Assembly (NCBI GenBank): GCA_029781855.1
Contig: JAKOVX010000129.1
Location: 1 to 41,515, forward strand
DNA: 41,515 nt
Source: Acidobacteriota bacterium
GTDB lineage: Bacteria > Acidobacteriota > Blastocatellia > Pyrinomonadales > Pyrinomonadaceae
Direction of reading: 5' to 3'
The translations under genes were made by a program, and so were the position numbers. Within the stretch, counting starts at the first letter, position 1; every line of letters starts with the position of its first letter. The notes beneath the pieces were generated by a model, which made no database searches, had not been told where the DNA came from, and saw nothing but the letters and a program-made list of their open reading frames with translations. This document shows, piece after piece, positions 1 to 8,252 of the stretch.

Positions 1-411
1 TCCGGGATAGGTCGTCGATTCGAGAATGATCAGCTGGCCGCGGCGGAGCGACTTCTGGATCTCGGCACCGGCGGTCAGGATGTACGACATGTCCGGGTCC
101 TTGGTCTTGCGGAGCGGCGTCGGGACGCAGATGATGATCGCGTCGCACGACCTTAGCCGGCTGAAGTCCGTCGTCGCCGTCAGTTTGCCATTCGCGACGC
201 AATTAGCGACATTTTCGCTGGTGACATCAACGATGTACGAGCGGCCGGCGTTGATTTCGTCAGCCTTTCGGCCGTCGACCTCAAATCCGATGGTCTCGTA
301 GCCTTTCAGTGCAAATTCAACGATCAGCGGCAGGCCGACGTAGCCGAGGCCGATGACGCCGATACAGGCGCTGTTTTCCGTTATTAACTTTTCAAGTTCG
401 TCTTTGATCAT
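1..411 (-). CDS. Nucleotide-sugar dehydrogenase, N-terminal part (cut by window edge)
   Basis: The first 137 codons of a UDP-glucose/UDP-N-acetylglucosamine dehydrogenase-family protein are present; the rest lies beyond base 1. An NAD-binding Rossmann motif, GVIGLGYVGLP, is seen at about residues 18-28, followed by an acidic end of beta-2 (GFEVDGRKADEIN). The later CVPTPLRKTKDPD stretch is typical of the WbpA/TviB-like branch that oxidises UDP-GlcNAc or UDP-GalNAc at C6. Such enzymes make uronic acids for surface polysaccharide in the cytoplasm. The substrate cannot be fixed from this fragment. The start is ATG at 411. The divergent neighbour begins at 614. Confidence 0.9.
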   Translation of the reverse strand, partial: MIKDELEKLITENSACIGVIGLGYVGLPLIVEFALKGYETIGFEVDGRKADEINAGRSYIVDVTSENVANCVANGKLTATTDFSRLRSCDAIIICVPTPLRKTKDPDMSYILTAGAEIQKSLRRGQLIILESTTYPG

Positions 412-483
412 TACTTTAGAAATTTATGTATTCAGATGTATAAAAAGTGCGTAGTTCGATGGGATGTGCTAGTTAAATGCCAA

Positions 484-585
484 AGTTCTAAACTATGTTA
501 ATCACTAAGGTTAGTCAAGATTATCTCCTGCTGTGCTAATATAGGCTTGCTGCCCGAAACAGCATTTATCCCATAGTTCTAAACT
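484..585. repeat. Two direct copies of AGTTCTAAACT (484-494 and 575-585)
   Basis: The 11-base word AGTTCTAAACT, itself an AGTT-N3-AACT palindrome, occurs twice with 91-base spacing in the 202-base divergent region between the dehydrogenase and the repeat protein at 614. Paired identical palindromes in a divergent promoter region suggest an operator, but no regulator gene is adjacent. Confidence 0.45.
490..518 (-). promoter_or_regulatory. Possible promoter of the nucleotide-sugar dehydrogenase
   Basis: On the minus strand TTGACT (518-513) is followed after 17 bases by TAGTTT (495-490). The -35 is good and the -10 is weak. It overlaps one copy of the AGTTCTAAACT repeat, so a regulator binding there could compete with polymerase. 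This is inference from sequence only. Confidence 0.3.
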
Positions 586-613
586 CGCAATACAGGCTAG
601 TCTCCGACTTTGT

Positions 614-1837
614 ATGAGTTCTGAGATCACTTCAACCAATCCGGTCGTAAAAGCCATTATCGAAGGCTCGGCCCCGCGGCCGGCACAGCTTGCGGCGTCA
701 CGCGGGATCCTACCGCTCGCCGAGATCGACCTTTTCGAAGTGCTCGTCGCGTTTTACAACAGCGACGACGAGGAATTGAAGGATAATGCACGGCAGACCC
801 TCGCGACGCAGGACACCGAAATGCTCCGCGAAACGTTGCTGTCGGCCAACATAGCGCCGCCGGTTCTGGCGTATTTCGTTGACCAGCCGTTCCTGCCGTA
901 CGCCGTTTACGAGACGATAATCGCGAATCCGCAAACGCCCGGTGCCGCGATCGCGAATTTCGCCCGGAATACCACCAGCGGTGAACTCCTCGAACGTATC
1001 TCGCTCAATCAGCAGCTGCTGATCAACAATCCGGCCGTAATCGACGCAATAATCGGAAATTCGCACCGGACGGCAGAGGCCGAACGCCGTGCGGCCGAGA
1101 CAAAGCGCGAGTTTTTCGAAAAGGAACGCGGTGCCCAGCAGATCGCCAACGAGCTTCGTGCGCAGGGGAAAGAGGCGGCGGCGGAATTTGTCGAAACCGC
1201 CGAATTTGCCGATGACCTCGATGACGGCGGAATGTCGGCCGAGGACGCCCTGTTCATCGCGGCTCATATCGAGGTCCTCGATAAGGAAACTGACGATTCG
1301 TGGCTCGGGCTCGAGTATCTTGAGGAGATCTACGAGGAAACCGAGGCTCAGCGACAGGCAACCCTCGACAAGATCCTCGGCGAGCTCAAGAACGAGGAAG
1401 AGGAGATCGACGGCGAGCGGGTGTCGATGCTTAACCGGATAATGAAGATGGGCGTCAAAGACCGCGTACGTCTCGGAATGAAGGGCGACCGCGAAGCACG
1501 AAATATCCTTATCCGCGACCCGAACAAGCTTGTGTCCAGTGCCGTTATCAATAATCCGCGAATCACCGAACAGGAGGTCGAGAACATCGCCGCAATGCGG
1601 ACCCTCTCAGAAGACATCCTTCGCCAGGTCGCGGCCAATCGAAAATGGGCACGCAGCTACAATATCCAGCACAATCTTGTTCGCAATCCGCGAACACCGA
1701 TCTCGGGCTCGATGACCATAATGTCGCGGCTGCAGCTCCGTGACCTGACCGCATTGTCTAAGAATCGAAATGTGTCCGACGCCGTTCGCCGCCATGCGGT
1801 ACGACTGCTCGCGGCACGAACCGGCGGCAAGCATTAA
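614..1837 (+). CDS. Conserved unknown protein with degenerate helical repeats
   Basis: A 407-residue soluble protein with no signal peptide and no catalytic motif that I recognise. Residues about 90-150 and 305-400 hold repeated units built around N-P dipeptides and short helices (for example NPAVIDAIIGN, NNPRITEQEVENIA, VRNPRTPIS). This resembles leucine-rich-variant or HEAT-like solenoids. The middle (about 150-290) is highly charged, rich in E, K and R, and probably a long helix or coiled coil with an acidic stretch near 190-210. Similar proteins seem to be lineage-restricted, though I could not search. It ends convergently with the next gene, overlapping it by four bases. A scaffold or protein-binding role is inference. 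Confidence 0.8.
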   Translation: MSSEITSTNPVVKAIIEGSAPRPAQLAASRGILPLAEIDLFEVLVAFYNSDDEELKDNARQTLATQDTEMLRETLLSANIAPPVLAYFVDQPFLPYAVYETIIANPQTPGAAIANFARNTTSGELLERISLNQQLLINNPAVIDAIIGNSHRTAEAERRAAETKREFFEKERGAQQIANELRAQGKEAAAEFVETAEFADDLDDGGMSAEDALFIAAHIEVLDKETDDSWLGLEYLEEIYEETEAQRQATLDKILGELKNEEEEIDGERVSMLNRIMKMGVKDRVRLGMKGDREARNILIRDPNKLVSSAVINNPRITEQEVENIAAMRTLSEDILRQVAANRKWARSYNIQHNLVRNPRTPISGSMTIMSRLQLRDLTALSKNRNVSDAVRRHAVRLLAARTGGKH

Positions 1838-2367
1838 AGGAATTTGGCGACGCGGCCGGTTTTGATGAAAGAGCCGGCAAGGTCAGTAAAAGTATGGCTC
1901 GCAGCGCCCAGCCACAGCCCGAGAAAAACGAGCAATAGAAAATGCTCGCCGAGATGCTGCCGGACGGAATCTCCGATGGTGCGCCAGACGCGTGTAAATT
2001 CGGCGAGATCCGGCAATCTTCCGCCCGAATACGCCGCCCACGCATACACGCCGGCGAAGACCAGCACCGAAAGCATGCCCATAAAGTAAATTACGCGGAT
2101 CAGTGCGCCGAGGATCAGCCCGTGTGAAAAGCGCGACCGATGCTTGAAAAAGTGGCGGTACGGGAACCACAGCCATTTCAGGAAGAACCAGCGCGAGTAT
2201 TGCCGCGAGACGGTGTCGAGGTCCGGCCCGAACATCATCCCGCCAAAGACGAATGCCGCTCCAACGACGACGGCGGACGCCACGCTTCGTGTTGCCTCAT
2301 AGCCGGCGATCGCCGATGGTACGGCGAGGAGCAGGGTTATTGCGTCGTGTGTTCGTCCGCTTGGCAT
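1834..2367 (-). CDS. DUF2227-like integral membrane protein, putative metal-binding
   Basis: A 177-residue protein beginning MPSGRTHDAIT, typical of the DUF2227/YdjM-like group of small membrane proteins with conserved His and Asp residues. Visible candidates are H7, the GPDLDT motif near residue 48, and the H-rich RHFFKHRSRFSH stretch. Hydrophobic segments lie at about 10-45, 90-110 and 140-160. Family members are described as putative metal-binding or metal-dependent hydrolases, and the biochemical role is not established. It is divergent from the prenyltransferase at 2438, with a 70-base gap. Confidence 0.75.
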   Translation of the reverse strand: MPSGRTHDAITLLLAVPSAIAGYEATRSVASAVVVGAAFVFGGMMFGPDLDTVSRQYSRWFFLKWLWFPYRHFFKHRSRFSHGLILGALIRVIYFMGMLSVLVFAGVYAWAAYSGGRLPDLAEFTRVWRTIGDSVRQHLGEHFLLLVFLGLWLGAASHTFTDLAGSFIKTGRVAKFL

Positions 2368-2437
2368 CGCAATATTCTACTTCGAAACGGCCCGTCGCCG
2401 CTCGTTGTGCTAGAATTCTCGTTTTGATTTCGTACCG

Positions 2438-3310
2438 ATGGCCGGCCTTTTCCAAAAACTCAAGACCACGCTCGAAATGATCAAGTTCGAGCATACACTC
2501 TTCGCCTTGCCGTTCGCATTTTTGGGTGCGATCCTGGCGGCGAACGGCCTGCCGACTTGGCAGCAGATAGTCTGGATCACGGTTGCGATGTTCGGTGCCC
2601 GTTCGGCTGCGATGACCTTCAACCGCATCGTCGACCGCGACATCGACGCGAAAAATCCTCGCACCGCGGCCCGCGAACTTCCGGCCGGCAAGCTCTCGGT
2701 CGGGTTCGCCTGGGTTTTTCTCTACGTTTCGATCGGGATATTTCTGCTCGCGTCGTATTCGCTGAACTGGCTCACGTTCGCCTTGTCGCCGGTCGCGCTG
2801 ATCTGCGTGCTCGGCTATTCGTATGCAAAGCGATTTACCGCTTTCTCACACGTGTTCCTCGGCCTGGCCCTCGCGATCTCGCCGTCCGCCGCGTGGATCG
2901 CGGTGCGCGGCTCGCTGTATGACGAGGTCCCGATACTTCTCTCGGTGCTGGTGCTGATGTGGACCGCAGGATTTGACGTGATGTACGCGTGCCAGGATTT
3001 CGAATTTGACCGCAAATCGGGATTGCGTTCAATACCGGCACGCTACGGGATCAAAAATTCGCTTTGGATCGCCCGTTTGTTCCACCTGCAGGCGTTCGTC
3101 GTCCTTGTCATTCTCTACCTCGTCACCGGCCTCGGCTGGCCCGCCCTCGTTGGCGTCATCGCAGTCGGAACCTTGCTGACCTATCAACACACGCTGGTCA
3201 AGGCAAACGACCTCAGCCGAATGAACGCCGCGTTCTTCACCACAAACGCGTTTGTGAGCGTAATTCTGCTCGTGACATTTGGCAGTGCCGTATTCCTAAA
3301 GGCCAATTAA
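2438..3310 (+). CDS. UbiA-family prenyltransferase (4-hydroxybenzoate/MqnP-like)
   Basis: A 290-residue polytopic membrane enzyme with both aspartate-rich motifs of the UbiA superfamily. These are N62-x3-D66-x3-D70 (NRIVDRDID) and D187-x3-D191 (DFEFD). They bind the prenyl diphosphate through magnesium. About eight to nine hydrophobic helices are visible. Full-length UbiA-like proteins of this type attach a polyprenyl chain to an aromatic acid in quinone synthesis. In bacteria that use the futalosine route for menaquinone, the homologue is called MqnP. No other quinone gene is in the window, so ubiquinone versus menaquinone is undecided. The start is ATG with no clear Shine-Dalgarno. Confidence 0.9.
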   Translation: MAGLFQKLKTTLEMIKFEHTLFALPFAFLGAILAANGLPTWQQIVWITVAMFGARSAAMTFNRIVDRDIDAKNPRTAARELPAGKLSVGFAWVFLYVSIGIFLLASYSLNWLTFALSPVALICVLGYSYAKRFTAFSHVFLGLALAISPSAAWIAVRGSLYDEVPILLSVLVLMWTAGFDVMYACQDFEFDRKSGLRSIPARYGIKNSLWIARLFHLQAFVVLVILYLVTGLGWPALVGVIAVGTLLTYQHTLVKANDLSRMNAAFFTTNAFVSVILLVTFGSAVFLKAN

Positions 3311-3314
3311 TTCA

Positions 3315-4754
3315 TTACGGATTCAACAGGACCAGCAACCGGTCCGCCCAGTCGGAACGGGAGTTTTTCAGGATCTCGTATTGGACCTGCGCCATTTCGC
3401 GATTGTTCAATTTCAGGTAGGCGCGGCCGAGGTTGTAGCGGGCTTTGTCGAAGTCGGGGTCGTATCCGAGGGCACTATTGAGCGACTCGACGGCCTCGTC
3501 GGTCTTGCCAAGTTCGATATAGCACTCGGCGAGGTAATTGTAGGTTTTCGCGTCCGGCTTATACGCCTTTAGCTGCTCAAAGATCGCGGCAGCCTCTCCG
3601 TAACGTTTCTGCTTGAAAAGGCCGAGGCCGAGCTTTTCGATGGCGTTCGCGTGGTCGGGTTTGATCGCGATCGCGCGGCGGTAAGCGAGGATCTCTTCGT
3701 CGGTGCGGCCCAGTTTGTTGAACGTAAGGCCGAGTGAGTATTGCGTTTCAGCATTATTTTCGTCGAGACGTATTGCCTGCCGGTAAGCGTCAACCGCGTC
3801 CTTGTACTGCCCCAGGGCATAGCTCGATGCCGCGATGTTGATGTAGGTCTCGGCCCAGTCCGGCCTCAACCTTGCGGCTTGCCGCATTGCCCTGAGGGCC
3901 TCGGCATGCCGTCCCAGAACGCCGTAGCAATAACCGGCCTGATACCACGCCTCGGCGTAGTTCGGGTCCGCCTCGACGGCCTTTTCGAAATAAGGCAACG
4001 CCCGGGCGTAGTCGTCGCGCGAGAGCTGGGCGAGGCCGAGCGAATAGAGCCTTTCGGCGGATGACCGTTTGTTTCGCTGGCTCTCAGCCGTCAGCGACGA
4101 GAGCGACTGAACGTCGCCGATCTTAAGTTGGGAAATGCGTTCGGCCGGAACGGCAAAATTCAAGCTTTGCCCCTCGGCAGCCTGCAGGGTCGCGACGCCG
4201 ATCACCTGGCCGAGCATATTCACGACGGGCGAACCGGAGGATCCGGGCGAGATCGGTGCCGTGATCTGGATGATCCGCCCGTAGCCCGAGATCTCGCGGA
4301 CCGCGGAAACGATGCCGTTGGTCACGCTGCCTTCGAGCCCGAACGGGTTGCCGATGACGACGATCGATTCGCCTTCCTGCGGCACCGCACGAACGATCGG
4401 CAGCGGGCGAACTAACCCGGCCGGAACGTCCACCTGCAGCAAGGCAAGGTCGCCTTCGCCGTCAACCGCCACCACGCCGCGAACGGGAAATTTCTTTCCA
4501 TCGAGAAGATGTATCTCGGCCCGTGTCGAGTGTTCAATGACGTGCTGATTAGTGATCACACGGTCGGCGCTGACGAAGAATCCGCTGCCCCGGGCGACCG
4601 TGTTGCCCTTGGCGTCAAAGGTTTCGATCGCGACGGCCGACGGCTTGATCCGCTTGACCAACTCGGGCAAGTAATCCTGCGCAGCCGACGTACCCGCGAA
4701 ACAGGCAAAGATCGCGAAGATCAGGAAGATGGCTTTTGGCGGGAATTTCTTCAT
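3315..4754 (-). CDS. HtrA-like trypsin-fold serine protease fused to TPR repeats, exported
   Basis: The start is taken at ATG 4754 rather than upstream codons because it gives MKK followed by a hydrophobic signal peptide, with likely cleavage near residue 25 (GTSAAQ). The mature N-terminal half is an S1C/DegP-type protease with the triad H71 (TNQHV), D102 (GEGDLALL) and S173 (GSSGSP). Instead of the usual PDZ domains, residues about 215-475 consist of tandem tetratricopeptide repeats (AWYQAGYCYGVLGRHAEAL and others). The protein probably acts in the periplasm, with the TPRs recruiting substrates or partners. It is divergent from rpiB and convergent with the prenyltransferase, four bases apart. 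Confidence 0.9.
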   Translation of the reverse strand: MKKFPPKAIFLIFAIFACFAGTSAAQDYLPELVKRIKPSAVAIETFDAKGNTVARGSGFFVSADRVITNQHVIEHSTRAEIHLLDGKKFPVRGVVAVDGEGDLALLQVDVPAGLVRPLPIVRAVPQEGESIVVIGNPFGLEGSVTNGIVSAVREISGYGRIIQITAPISPGSSGSPVVNMLGQVIGVATLQAAEGQSLNFAVPAERISQLKIGDVQSLSSLTAESQRNKRSSAERLYSLGLAQLSRDDYARALPYFEKAVEADPNYAEAWYQAGYCYGVLGRHAEALRAMRQAARLRPDWAETYINIAASSYALGQYKDAVDAYRQAIRLDENNAETQYSLGLTFNKLGRTDEEILAYRRAIAIKPDHANAIEKLGLGLFKQKRYGEAAAIFEQLKAYKPDAKTYNYLAECYIELGKTDEAVESLNSALGYDPDFDKARYNLGRAYLKLNNREMAQVQYEILKNSRSDWADRLLVLLNP

Positions 4755-4828
4755 CGGATGCGACGTGGGAACAATTATATGTTCTTTCACGCGTGGCAAC
4801 AAAGATTTGCCCAAAATTTACCGATTAT

Positions 4829-4856
4829 TTGCACCGTGTCCGGAAAAAGTTAGAAT
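4829..4856 (+). promoter_or_regulatory. Probable rpiB promoter
   Basis: TTGCAC (4829-4834), 16 bases, TAGAAT (4851-4856). A start site near 4863 would leave only a short leader, with the AAGGGG ribosome-binding site at 4865-4870 directly before ATG 4877. Confidence 0.5.
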
Positions 4857-4876
4857 CAAAGTACAAGGGGAAAATT

Positions 4877-5326
4877 ATGAAGATCGCACTTGGGGCCGAC
4901 CACGCAGGATACGAAGAGAAGGAAAAGCTGAAGGCAAAGCTCGACGAGATGGGGATTGCGTATGAGGACATGGGCACGGATTCGACGGAATCTGTCGATT
5001 ACCCGGATTACGCTAAAAAGGTCGGCGAAGCGGTCTCAAAGGGCGAGTTTGACCAGGGAATTCTGGTTTGCGGTTCCGGTACGGGAATGGCGATCGCGGC
5101 CAACAAGGTGCCCGGCGTCCGTGCAGCCGTGGCCTGGAACGAAGAGATCGCCCGCCTCGCCCGAGAACATAACGACGCTAACGTTCTCTCGCTCGCGGCC
5201 CGCTACATCCCCGACGAAGAGCAGAAGAAAATACTCGCAGCCTGGTTTGGTGCCAAATTCGAGGGCGGCCGCCACGAACGCCGCGTCGAAAAGATCGAGA
5301 AGATCGAAGAAGAAGAACGCGGATAA
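4877..5326 (+). CDS. rpiB: Ribose-5-phosphate isomerase B
   Basis: A 149-residue protein that interconverts ribose 5-phosphate and ribulose 5-phosphate in the non-oxidative pentose phosphate pathway. The LacAB/RpiB signature is intact: MKIALGADHAGYE at the N-terminus, the catalytic Cys65 in GILVCGSGTGM, the phosphate-contacting loop GTGMAIAANK, and H98-N99-D100 with N102-V-L-S-L. The start at 4877 is chosen over an upstream in-frame ATG because a good AAGGGG ribosome site lies six bases before it and the family begins with this MKIALG sequence. The C-terminal tail is charged (EKIEKIEEEERG) and slightly longer than usual. Confidence 0.96.
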   Translation: MKIALGADHAGYEEKEKLKAKLDEMGIAYEDMGTDSTESVDYPDYAKKVGEAVSKGEFDQGILVCGSGTGMAIAANKVPGVRAAVAWNEEIARLAREHNDANVLSLAARYIPDEEQKKILAAWFGAKFEGGRHERRVEKIEKIEEEERG

Positions 5327-5329
5327 TTA

Positions 5330-5989
5330 TTACGCGAGAGCTTTCCGCAGAAACACGTTCAGCGGATATATCGCCCGCGCCGTTTCGGCCGCGTGTTTCG
5401 AAAAGTCGGGCGAAGTCAGAAATTTGTCGTCCGCGACGTCGGTGACCGCAGTAAAGCTCTTGAGCTTGAGATATTCGATCGCCGGGTCGTCCGCTTCGAA
5501 GCCCTTCGGAACCGTCTTTAGGCTCTCGCCCCGAAGTTCGCCAAATCGCTCCCTAAACTCTTTACTTTCAACTACTTTCACAAACTCATCGCAATCCCGG
5601 GCGATGGCGTTCCGGATCTTCAGCAACTCCGGGCTGTCCGGCGAATGCTTGCCGCCCGCTATGAAACTGGCCGACGGCTGGACGTGAAAATAGTAGCCGG
5701 GCTCGACGGGTTTGCGGCCGCCGGGAGCGATGTATAGCGACAAATTTATCTTGTACGGACTCTTGTCCTTAGAAAATCGCACATCCCGATAGATCCTGAA
5801 AACGCATTTCCGAGGGTCGAGGCCATAGACTGCCTCGTCAAATTTCGCGATCTCGCCGATCATTTTTCCCGCAAACTCGACCATGTTCGCATGGGCGTCC
5901 TCGTAAAGTTTCTTGTTTGTCTGAAACCAACCGCGGTCGTTGTTCTTCGCTAACTTTTTGAGAAATGACAATGTGCTGCTGTCGATCAT
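5330..5989 (-). CDS. DUF2461 (TIGR02453) family protein
   Basis: A 219-residue cytoplasmic protein matching the DUF2461/TIGR02453 pattern: an N-terminal FLKKLAKNNDRGWF segment, then the conserved FRIYRDVRFSKDKSPYK motif and a YYFHVQP element. The family is widespread and its function has not been established. The start MIDSST at 5989 is preferred because homologues begin close to the FL.L..NN.R.WF motif; in-frame sequence upstream of this ATG looks non-coding. It is convergent with rpiB (3-base gap) and divergent from the zinc-finger gene at 6112. Confidence 0.85.
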   Translation of the reverse strand: MIDSSTLSFLKKLAKNNDRGWFQTNKKLYEDAHANMVEFAGKMIGEIAKFDEAVYGLDPRKCVFRIYRDVRFSKDKSPYKINLSLYIAPGGRKPVEPGYYFHVQPSASFIAGGKHSPDSPELLKIRNAIARDCDEFVKVVESKEFRERFGELRGESLKTVPKGFEADDPAIEYLKLKSFTAVTDVADDKFLTSPDFSKHAAETARAIYPLNVFLRKALA

Positions 5990-6111
5990 AGTGTTTTGCT
6001 CTTCACGGTCCGTATCGATCCGCCGAAACCGGATGAACCGATTCGGCATTTGAGTTGCCGTTTCCTGAGGCGTAAGATTATCGTACAACAACATTCGTAC
6101 CAGGAGGGAAT

Positions 6112-6393
6112 ATGGATTATTGCGAACATATCTCGGCGATCGTCCCCGTCACGCCCAGTGCCGACGGGTGCGAAGATTGTTTGAAGATCGGCGGGCATTG
6201 GCTGCACCTGCGGCTGTGCGAATCGTGCGGACACGTCGGCTGCTGCGATCAGAGCCCGAACCGTCACGCCACAAAACACTATCACTCGACAAGACATCCG
6301 ATCATCAAATCGTTTCAACCGGGTGAGGACTGGGGTTATTGTTACGTTGACGAGCTGTTTTTTGAAGAGCTGCCGGAGTCGAACGAAAGATGA
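6112..6393 (+). CDS. UBP-type zinc finger protein
   Basis: A 93-residue protein consisting of one ZnF-UBP domain. Zinc ligands can be read as C4-H6 near the start, CEDC (20-23), CESCGHVGC (36-44) and the later H-rich NRHATKHYHSTRH stretch. It is followed by the aromatic FQPGEDWGYCYVDELFF segment. In eukaryotes this domain binds the free C-terminal diglycine of ubiquitin. Bacterial stand-alone copies are common in several phyla but their ligand is unknown. A strong AGGAGG ribosome site (6102-6107) precedes ATG. Its stop overlaps the next gene's start by four bases, so translational coupling is likely. Confidence 0.9.
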   Translation: MDYCEHISAIVPVTPSADGCEDCLKIGGHWLHLRLCESCGHVGCCDQSPNRHATKHYHSTRHPIIKSFQPGEDWGYCYVDELFFEELPESNER

Positions 6394-7283
6394 CAAGTAA
6401 TATCCTGCTTCAGACGACCATTCCGTGCGTTGAGGATGACTGGCACATCGGGCGGTTCTCATTGATCAGACAACACCTCGAATCACTGCTGGCAGACGAC
6501 GGTTCACCTTCATACAAGGTGACTGCCCGCGACCGCGAAGTAGATGAGGCGGGCAATGATATTGTTCTCAGCCGTTTGGGCGAGAGCGATTTCGACGAGC
6601 TTTGGCTTTTCGCGGTCGATACCGGCGACGGCCTGACCGCGACTGACTGTGCCGGCATAACGCAATTTCGGCAACGCGGCGGTGGCATATTTTCGACTCG
6701 AGACCATTTCGATCTTGGGTCGTCACTCTGCACGCTCGGCGGTGTCGGCGCGGCGCATTATTTTCACTCCAAACATCCCGATCCCGACGAATCACGTCGA
6801 ACCCGCGACGACGTCGTGACGGCCAGTATCGATTTTCCGAACTACCACTCCGGCGCGAACGGAGATTTTCAAGAGATCACGCCGGTGGGTGAACTTCACG
6901 AATTGCTGCGGCGTTCAGACGGCTCGCCGATCCGCTATTTTCCGTCGCATCCGCACGAGGGCGGCGTCGGTGCTCCGGCGGGTGACCCAAATGCCCGCGT
7001 CGTCGCGACCGGTAAAAGTAAGGTCACCGGGCGGGCGTTCAATCTCGTCGTCGCAATGGAATCATCGGCCGATGCGCACGGAAATCAGCTCGGCCGGGCG
7101 ATCGCCGAATCGAGTTTTCACCATCTCGTGGATTACAACTGGGACACCGACGCGGGCTGCCCGACATTCCTGGAGGAGCCGCCGGGCGACGGATACAAGC
7201 GAAACCCTTCGGCCCTCGATGATATAAAGAGTTACGTCGCCAACGTCGCAAAATGGCTAAACCCGCGCACGGATCGACGATGA
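6390..7283 (+). CDS. Conserved unknown protein, possible class I glutamine-amidotransferase-like fold
   Basis: A 297-residue soluble protein with no signal peptide. The segment about 68-130 (DELWLFAVDTGDG, then FRQRGGGIFSTRDH) resembles the alpha/beta core of ThuA or class I glutamine amidotransferase-like proteins, with a glycine-rich turn and a hydrophobic strand before it. A catalytic Cys-His-Glu triad cannot be assigned with confidence. Several His-rich motifs occur (AAHYFHSKHPD, FPSHPHEGG), suggesting metal or ligand binding. It starts at ATGA inside the stop of the zinc-finger gene, so the two are expected to be co-expressed. The function is unknown. Confidence 0.75.
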   Translation: MTSNILLQTTIPCVEDDWHIGRFSLIRQHLESLLADDGSPSYKVTARDREVDEAGNDIVLSRLGESDFDELWLFAVDTGDGLTATDCAGITQFRQRGGGIFSTRDHFDLGSSLCTLGGVGAAHYFHSKHPDPDESRRTRDDVVTASIDFPNYHSGANGDFQEITPVGELHELLRRSDGSPIRYFPSHPHEGGVGAPAGDPNARVVATGKSKVTGRAFNLVVAMESSADAHGNQLGRAIAESSFHHLVDYNWDTDAGCPTFLEEPPGDGYKRNPSALDDIKSYVANVAKWLNPRTDRR

Positions 7284-7314
7284 TTGTTTGATCTTAACCG
7301 CCGCAAACGAATAT

Positions 7315-8232
7315 ATGACAGAGAGAACCTCGCTGTTTCCCGAGATGCCGCTCGACGCATGGCGGCCGACCAAGAACACACTGCATCTTTATCTGCAGAT
7401 CGTCGGCAAGATCCGTTTGAAGACGCATCCCCGCGTTAATCATTGGTGGCACGTGCCGCTGTATGTGACGCCGCGGGGCCTCTCGACCCGGACGATCCCG
7501 TTCGCGGGCGGCAATTTCGAGATCGAATTCGATTTTCACCGTCACCAGCTTGAGATCCGCACGAGCGATGGCCGCGTCGAGGATTTTGCGCTTTATGACG
7601 GCCTGACGGTCGCTGATTTTTACGCAAGCGTGTTCGCCAATCTTGCCAAACTCGGGATCAGGGCCGAAATAAAGGCCGAGCCCTACGAAGCCCCGTCCAC
7701 GACACCGTTTGCCGAGGACCACGAGAACAGCTCGTACGACAAGGAATATATCGAGCGTTTTCATCGGATACTGGTCGAGGTCGACGACATCTTCGAGGAA
7801 TTTCGCGGCCGTTTTTGCGGCAAATCGACGCCCGTGCATCTTTTCTGGCACAGTTTTGACCTCGCGCTGACACGGTTTTCAGGGCGGCCTGCTCCGCCGA
7901 TTCCCGGAGCAAATATGGTCACGCGCGAGGCGTATTCGCATGAGGTGATCAGCTTCGGATTCTGGTTCGGCGACGACAAACCAAACAGCGTCGCCGCCCC
8001 GGCATTTTACTCATACACCGCTCCGAAACCCGACGGCCTCGAAAACGAGCCGCTGAAGCCAGACTCCGCGTTTTGGACCCCCGATGGCGGAATGGCGCTG
8101 CTGATGTACGACGAAGTCAGAAAAATGGACGACCCGCGTGCGGCAGTGCTCGAATTTCTGGAGAGTACCTATCAAGCCGGCGCGAAACGGGCGGATTGGG
8201 CAGTAGAGAATTTTCAACTCCGAAAGCTATGA
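7315..8232 (+). CDS. DUF5996 family protein
   Basis: A 305-residue cytoplasmic protein with the DUF5996 pattern: WRPTKNTLHLYLQIVGKIRL near the start, NHWWHVPLYVTPRGLST, and later VHLFWHSFDLALTRFSGR. The C-terminal half carries an SFGFWFGDD motif. The family is common in soil bacteria and has no assigned biochemical role. The start is ATG 7315; a TTG nine codons earlier is also open but adds nothing conserved. It follows the previous gene by 31 bases on the same strand, so 6112-8232 may form one transcript. Confidence 0.8.
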   Translation: MTERTSLFPEMPLDAWRPTKNTLHLYLQIVGKIRLKTHPRVNHWWHVPLYVTPRGLSTRTIPFAGGNFEIEFDFHRHQLEIRTSDGRVEDFALYDGLTVADFYASVFANLAKLGIRAEIKAEPYEAPSTTPFAEDHENSSYDKEYIERFHRILVEVDDIFEEFRGRFCGKSTPVHLFWHSFDLALTRFSGRPAPPIPGANMVTREAYSHEVISFGFWFGDDKPNSVAAPAFYSYTAPKPDGLENEPLKPDSAFWTPDGGMALLMYDEVRKMDDPRAAVLEFLESTYQAGAKRADWAVENFQLRKL

Positions 8233-8252
8233 CCGTGCGAGGTAGATAATAA

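Noticed and set aside
4736..4876. Longer N-terminus for RpiB
   Set aside because: It would precede the promoter -35 and the ribosome site, and the added sequence is not conserved in RpiB.
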